64,000 nucleotides of DNA from Bradyrhizobium paxllaeri. Its GTDB lineage: Bacteria; Pseudomonadota; Alphaproteobacteria; Rhizobiales; Xanthobacteraceae. Made by a program: the position numbers and the translations under genes. The stretch lies in NCBI RefSeq assembly GCF_001693515.2, contig NZ_CP042968.1, positions 4,402,001 to 4,466,000 of the forward strand, given 5' to 3'. Below are positions 60,341 to 64,000 of the stretch, in pieces; within the stretch, counting starts at the first letter, position 1; each line of letters begins with the position of its first letter. The notes under the pieces are model-generated. The model worked only from the letters and a program-made list of their open reading frames with translations, was not told where the DNA came from and searched no databases.

Positions 60341-61519
60341 ATGCCCTTCCTCGCTTTCCTGACTGGATCAATCCTCTCCGACAGCCGGATCAGGAGGACA
60401 GGCTCACGCCTGCTCGGGTCGGCCGTCCTGCTGTGCAGCCTCGCGCTGGCGGCCTGCACGTCGCTGCCGCGGACGCCCTATAGCGCGGCGGAGGCCTCCA
60501 GCTCTCGCGTGCTCGATATCGACGGGCTGCGGCGCTACGCCGACGAGCCGGTCACCAAATTCCGTTTCGAGAAAGACGCTCCCTCCTCGACCAGGACCTA
60601 TCTCGCGCTCTCCGGCGGCGGCGCCGATGGCGCCTATGGCGTGGGCGTGTTGAACGGCTGGACCGCGGCCGGAAACCGCCCGACCTTCTCGGTCGTCTCG
60701 GGCGTCAGCACCGGCGGCCTGATCGCACCGTTTGCGTTTCTCGGGTCGCAGTACGACGACACGCTGCGGGAGGTCTACACCAGCGGCATCGCGGAGAGCC
60801 TGCTCGACGATCCCAGCATCATCCGCGTGCTGTTCGGATCCGGCCTGTTCGGCAACAAGCGGTTGCGCGAGCTGGTGGCCCGCTATGTCGGGCCGGAGAT
60901 CCTGGAAGCCGTTGCACGCGAAAATGCCAGGGGCCGAAAACTGCTTGTGGTGACGACCGACCTCGACACCCAGCGCACGGTGGTCTGGGACATGGGGAAA
61001 ATCGCCGCGGTCGGCTCGCCCGAGGCGCTGCAGCTGTTTCGCGACGTGATGGCGGCTTCCGCCAGCATTCCGCTGGTCTTCCCGCCGATCCTGATCGAAG
61101 CCGAGGGCCAGGGCCGACGCTTTCAGGAGATGCATGTCGATGGCGGCGTGACCGCCCCGGTCCTGACGCTGCCGGATGCCCTGCTCTTCCAGGGACGTCT
61201 GCCCGGAAACAGCCGGATGAACATCTACATCCTCGTCAACAAGAAGCTCGAACGAACCTTTGAGCTCGTGTCCAACAGCACGCTCGATGTCGCCTCGCGC
61301 AGCCTGTCGTCGATCACCCAGTCCCAGACCCGCTCGGTGATCTTCTCGACCTACGATTTCGCCAAGCGCAACCGATGGGGCTTCCATTTGTCCTATATCG
61401 AGCGCGACTATCCCGCGTCGCCCAAAGAGGGCTTCGACACCGCCTATATGCGCGCCCTCTATCAGCACGGCTATGAGAAGGCTGCGTCGGGCCAAGCCTG
61501 GACCTCGACGTTGCCGTGA
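60341..61519 (+). CDS. patatin-like phospholipase, lipoprotein
   Basis: This 392-residue protein has a lipoprotein signal (LLGSAVLLCSLALAAC, Cys at about residue 39) and a patatin catalytic domain: oxyanion GGGADGAYGVGVLNG, nucleophile Ser in GVSTGGLIAP and catalytic Asp in HVDGGVTAPVL. Patatin-type enzymes hydrolyse phospholipids. Placement at the outer membrane or periplasm is likely. The TetR operator upstream and the TetR gene downstream suggest it is repressed by that regulator. Confidence 0.88.
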   Translation: MPFLAFLTGSILSDSRIRRTGSRLLGSAVLLCSLALAACTSLPRTPYSAAEASSSRVLDIDGLRRYADEPVTKFRFEKDAPSSTRTYLALSGGGADGAYGVGVLNGWTAAGNRPTFSVVSGVSTGGLIAPFAFLGSQYDDTLREVYTSGIAESLLDDPSIIRVLFGSGLFGNKRLRELVARYVGPEILEAVARENARGRKLLVVTTDLDTQRTVVWDMGKIAAVGSPEALQLFRDVMAASASIPLVFPPILIEAEGQGRRFQEMHVDGGVTAPVLTLPDALLFQGRLPGNSRMNIYILVNKKLERTFELVSNSTLDVASRSLSSITQSQTRSVIFSTYDFAKRNRWGFHLSYIERDYPASPKEGFDTAYMRALYQHGYEKAASGQAWTSTLP

Positions 61520-61649
61520 ACCACCCGGAACGACAACCTGCCCAAACCGTTGACGACATGGCCAATTCGGCCAGATTCGCGATGACGTCCCTCACACTGC
61601 GCGTTATAGAGCAATGATTGTTATCACGACCGCGCAGGAATCATTGGGC

Positions 61650-62390
61650 ATGGGATTGACTGCGACCAAGGCCAGACCGGCGAAACGGGACGTCCCGAAG
61701 TCGCGCGGCGGCCGGCCGACAAAAAGCGCCGCCATCGAGCGCGATCAGCGGCTGATCGAAGTTGCCACCCGTCTTTTCCTGGACCGGGGCTATGACGCGA
61801 CCTCGCTCGATGCGGTGGCCGAAGCAGCCCGGGTCAGCAAGCCCACAGTCTATGCGCGCTACGGCGACAAGCGCGGGCTGTTTGCGGAAGTGCTGAGGCG
61901 CGAGATCGACCGCTGGCTTGCCCCGCTTGCCGAAGCGGCGGAAGTGCAGCTGACGCGGGCCTCGGACATCTCGGTCGAGCAGCGCCTGATCGAGGTCGGC
62001 CGCGAGATGCTGATGTTCACCTGCGGGCCCGATGCCGTCGCGTTCAGCCGCATGATGACGTCACAGGCCATCAACTTTCCCGACATCGCCAAGCTCGGCA
62101 AGGAAGAAGGCTGGCTGAAAGCCGTTTCAACGACCGCGCGTTTCTTCGATCATCTGGTCGCCCAGGGCGCCATGGACGTCGAGGATACCGGCATCGCGGC
62201 CGAGGTCTTTCTCGACGTGGTCGTCGGCCACACCCACCGGATGGCGACGTTCGGAACGCCGCTCGAGATGAAGTCCGCCGAAAAGCGGATGCGGCTGGCG
62301 ATCAGGCTGTTCCTGGCCGGTGCACTCGGCCCGCCGAGCCGCGTCCAGTCCAATCCCAAGGGAACCACCCGGCGACGTCCCTCCCGCTGA
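61650..62390 (+). CDS. TetR/AcrR family repressor
   Basis: The regulator has a TetR helix-turn-helix (IEVATRLFLDRGYDATSLDAVAEAARVSKPTVYARYGDKRGLFAEVL) after a polar, basic N-terminus, and a C-terminal ligand domain of the AefR-like kind (AAEVFLDVVVGHTHRMATFG). It is 246 residues from the ATG at 61650 (AGGAA 9 bp upstream); an ATG at 61614 is also in frame. Two near-identical 23-bp palindromes flank its neighbourhood, upstream of the phospholipase and of the PepSY-like gene, the probable targets. The ligand is unknown. Confidence 0.9.
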   Translation: MGLTATKARPAKRDVPKSRGGRPTKSAAIERDQRLIEVATRLFLDRGYDATSLDAVAEAARVSKPTVYARYGDKRGLFAEVLRREIDRWLAPLAEAAEVQLTRASDISVEQRLIEVGREMLMFTCGPDAVAFSRMMTSQAINFPDIAKLGKEEGWLKAVSTTARFFDHLVAQGAMDVEDTGIAAEVFLDVVVGHTHRMATFGTPLEMKSAEKRMRLAIRLFLAGALGPPSRVQSNPKGTTRRRPSR

Positions 62391-62448
62391 CAATTCCGTG
62401 AGAACGGAGTTTTACATGCGGTACGGGCTGGATGCGCGCTTGACCAAA

Positions 62449-62471
62449 CAAAACGATACGGTATGGTTTTG
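62449..62471. promoter_or_regulatory. 23-bp TetR-type operator, site 2
   Basis: CAAAACGATAC and GTATGGTTTTG around a central G match at 10 of 11 pairs, sharing the AAAACGATAC core with site 1 at 60244-60266. It is about 200 bp upstream of the PepSY-like gene and 59 bp after the TetR stop. Confidence 0.75.
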
Positions 62472-62669
62472 TTACAAGTGAAGCATGCGGGTTCCCGCTT
62501 ACCAGTCCCGGCGGGGCTCGCGCGCTTCGATCGCCGCAAACGGCGGTCCCGCCCGTTTGCGACGTTCCGCGGCCGACCCATATGCCTCCAGGGGGTCGGC
62601 CGCGTTTCTTCGAGACGATCCGACGGCGTCCGCCGGCAAAGACAGGCTCAAGCACGGAGACTTGCAAAC

Positions 62670-63275
62670 ATGCGCGTGCCCCGATGTTGGAGACCATTGC
62701 TTGCCGTCGCCCTGTTGGCGATCATCCTCCCTGCCCCGATCCATGCCATGGCGTCGTCGACCGACGAGCCGACCTCGCTCCGCAATGAGGCCGACGATAG
62801 CGCCGCGTCCGACCAGCGGGCGATCAACCGCGAGCTCGAGCTTTTCCGCGGATCGGCAGTCTCGCTGAGCCAGGCGATGGCCATAGCCGAAGCCTTGCAT
62901 GCCGGCGCGACCACCGCCGATGTCAGCTTCGACGGTGCGCCGGATGCACCGGTGTACCGGGTAAAGACCCTTCACAACGATCGCATCTGGCACCACGCTA
63001 TCGACGCCGCAACGGGCAAGCCCGTCGGCGGCGAAGCCGCCCTGCCCCTGAAGGAGTTCGATGCGAACGACCGCAGCAACCTCGCTGCACTCAAGACGGT
63101 CCGGCACGGCCTGGCGGATGCCGTTCGGGTGGCGGAGCGTGCGGCGGCGGGCAAAGCCATCAGCGGCGGCTTGGTCCGCGAGCGCGGCCGGCTGAATTTC
63201 GCGATCGTCGTCATGAGCGGCAACGACCTGAAGGCGGTGGTCCTCGAGCCTCCCGGCGCCGCCAGACGGCGGTGA
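62670..63275 (+). CDS. secreted PepSY-like protein
   Basis: This 201-residue protein has a signal peptide (RPLLAVALLAIILPAPIHAMA) and then two segments in the style of PepSY domains: SLSQAMAIAEALHAGATTADVSF with VYRVKTLHNDRIWHHAIDAATG, and LADAVRVAERAAAGKAISGGLVRE with LNFAIVVMSGNDLKAVVLE. PepSY domains often inhibit peptidases or sense ligands in the envelope. The predicted TetR operator 2 lies 199 bp upstream. The long GC-rich leader in between has no clear gene. Confidence 0.7.
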   Translation: MRVPRCWRPLLAVALLAIILPAPIHAMASSTDEPTSLRNEADDSAASDQRAINRELELFRGSAVSLSQAMAIAEALHAGATTADVSFDGAPDAPVYRVKTLHNDRIWHHAIDAATGKPVGGEAALPLKEFDANDRSNLAALKTVRHGLADAVRVAERAAAGKAISGGLVRERGRLNFAIVVMSGNDLKAVVLEPPGAARRR

Positions 63276-63432
63276 CAGGGCTCTCAGGCTAAAAGCCGTT
63301 GACGGCAGCCCAAAGCTGCCGCATAAGTCCGCGCCATGACGATCTCGACCAAAGCGACCGCGAAAACCAAAGCACCCTCCGGGGGCTGGGGAGCCGTGCG
63401 CGCGTAGTCGAACGACCGCATCATCCAAACCG

Positions 63433-63464
63433 AGCCCCGCCTGAAAAGGACCGGGGCTTTTTTA
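63433..63464 (+). terminator. rho-independent terminator
   Basis: AGCCCCG and CGGGGCT pair around a 12-nt loop, followed by TTTTTT. It lies 37 bp before the asd start and about 160 bp after the PepSY-like gene, whose transcript it probably ends. Confidence 0.75.
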
Positions 63465-63500
63465 TTGCCCGCAACATGCGCGAACCAGGAGGATAGACCC

Positions 63501-64000
63501 GTGAGCCACGAACCCGTTGTAGCCATTGCCGGCGTGACCGGCGCTGTCGGCGCAGAATTCATCGCCACCATGGACCGGCGCGGCTTTCCCGTCCGCAAGC
63601 TGAAGGCGCTGGCCAGCGCCCGCTCGGCCGGCAAGACCATCGATTTCCGCGGCGAGAGGATCGTGATCGAGGAGCTCACCGAGAAGTCCTTTGAGGGCGT
63701 CGACATCGCGCTGTTCTCGGCCGGCGGCGGTATTTCGCGGAAGTTCGCACCCGCCGCGGTGAAGGCCGGTGCCGTCGTGGTCGACAATTCCTCCGCCTTC
63801 CGGATGGATCCGAACGTGCCGCTGGTGATCCCCGAGATCAACGCCGGCCGCATCAGGGATCACAAGGGCATCATCGCCAATCCGAATTGCTCGGCGATCA
63901 CGGCACTGGTGCCGCTATGGCCGATCCACCGGCAGAACCGCATCAAGCGCATGATCGTTTCGACCTACCAGGCGGCGAGCGGCGCCGGCGCCGCCGCCAT
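63501..64000 (+). CDS. asd: aspartate-semialdehyde dehydrogenase, partial at window end
   Basis: A GTG start (AGGAGG site 9 bp upstream) opens MSHEPVVAIAGVTGAVGAE, a Rossmann GxxGxxG-like site, then ALFSAGGGISRKFAPAA, DNSSAFRMDPNVPLVIPEIN, and the catalytic Cys in IANPNCSAITALVPL. It is the second enzyme of the aspartate pathway (lysine, threonine, methionine, diaminopimelate). Only the first 166 residues fall in the window; the gene continues beyond 64000. Confidence 0.9.
   Translation, partial: MSHEPVVAIAGVTGAVGAEFIATMDRRGFPVRKLKALASARSAGKTIDFRGERIVIEELTEKSFEGVDIALFSAGGGISRKFAPAAVKAGAVVVDNSSAFRMDPNVPLVIPEINAGRIRDHKGIIANPNCSAITALVPLWPIHRQNRIKRMIVSTYQAASGAGAAA

Noticed and set aside
63336..63407. 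A 23-codon frame (MTISTKATAKTKAPSGGWG then AVRA)
   Set aside because: The beginning looks protein-like, but it has no ribosome site and no continuation, so it is not listed as a gene.
1..64000. CRISPR arrays, rRNA genes, phage structural genes
   Set aside because: No regularly spaced short repeats, rRNA signature or phage module is visible; the only array-like repeats are the TPR coding units.

Overview
The window is chromosomal DNA of a high-GC alphaproteobacterium, most likely Bradyrhizobium or a close relative in the Nitrobacteraceae. Four things point there: an ndvC-ndvD-ndvB cluster for cyclic beta-(1,3),(1,6)-glucan, IalB and DUF3551 family proteins, FixK/FNR-type boxes, and several families of palindromic intergenic repeats common in these genomes. 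All identifications come from reading sequence motifs; no database search was run.

Layout. 0.1-9.2 kb: a UbiH-type hydroxylase, an AEC permease, hspQ, an IalB-like secreted protein, an orphan peptide-binding protein, a degenerate adenylate-forming protein and a degenerate GGDEF-like protein. 9.3-21.5 kb: genome maintenance and envelope genes (mfd and sdhE, then rtcB-prfH, recG, a DapA-family lyase, a DUF502 membrane protein and glmS). 21.5-32.5 kb: an accessory block between glmS and glmU. It holds an IS110-family element, an AT-richer gene that looks like a proteasome-type Ntn hydrolase, an orphan higA, two tiny double-glycine-leader peptide genes with duplicated upstream regions, a Tat-exported GMC oxidoreductase, a giant TPR protein, a 29-residue membrane peptide and a vanadium haloperoxidase. 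The last two flank a perfect FixK/FNR box.

32.5-41.3 kb: glmU, a SPOR-like envelope protein, the ndv cluster and tRNA-Lys(TTT). 41.3-48.1 kb: gene-poor DNA crowded with microproteins (25-36 residues, most with one membrane helix), decayed small genes, hairpins, orphan terminators and a tandem pair of secreted Cys/Asp-repeat proteins. 48.1-58.5 kb: a two-component pair, secreted small proteins, a formyltransferase, RidA, a DMT exporter, a caspase-like protein with a peptidoglycan-binding-like tail, a BrnA-like protein and cysK. 58.7-64 kb: a zinc ribbon protein, tgt (all four expected zinc ligands replaced), a lipoprotein phospholipase, a TetR repressor and a PepSY-like secreted protein, with two near-identical 23-bp palindromes likely bound by the TetR, and the start of asd, which runs off the end.

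The strongest leads are the twin double-glycine peptides, the Ntn-hydrolase-like gene, the TetR operator pair, the FixK box between a microprotein and the haloperoxidase, and the zinc-site-less Tgt.
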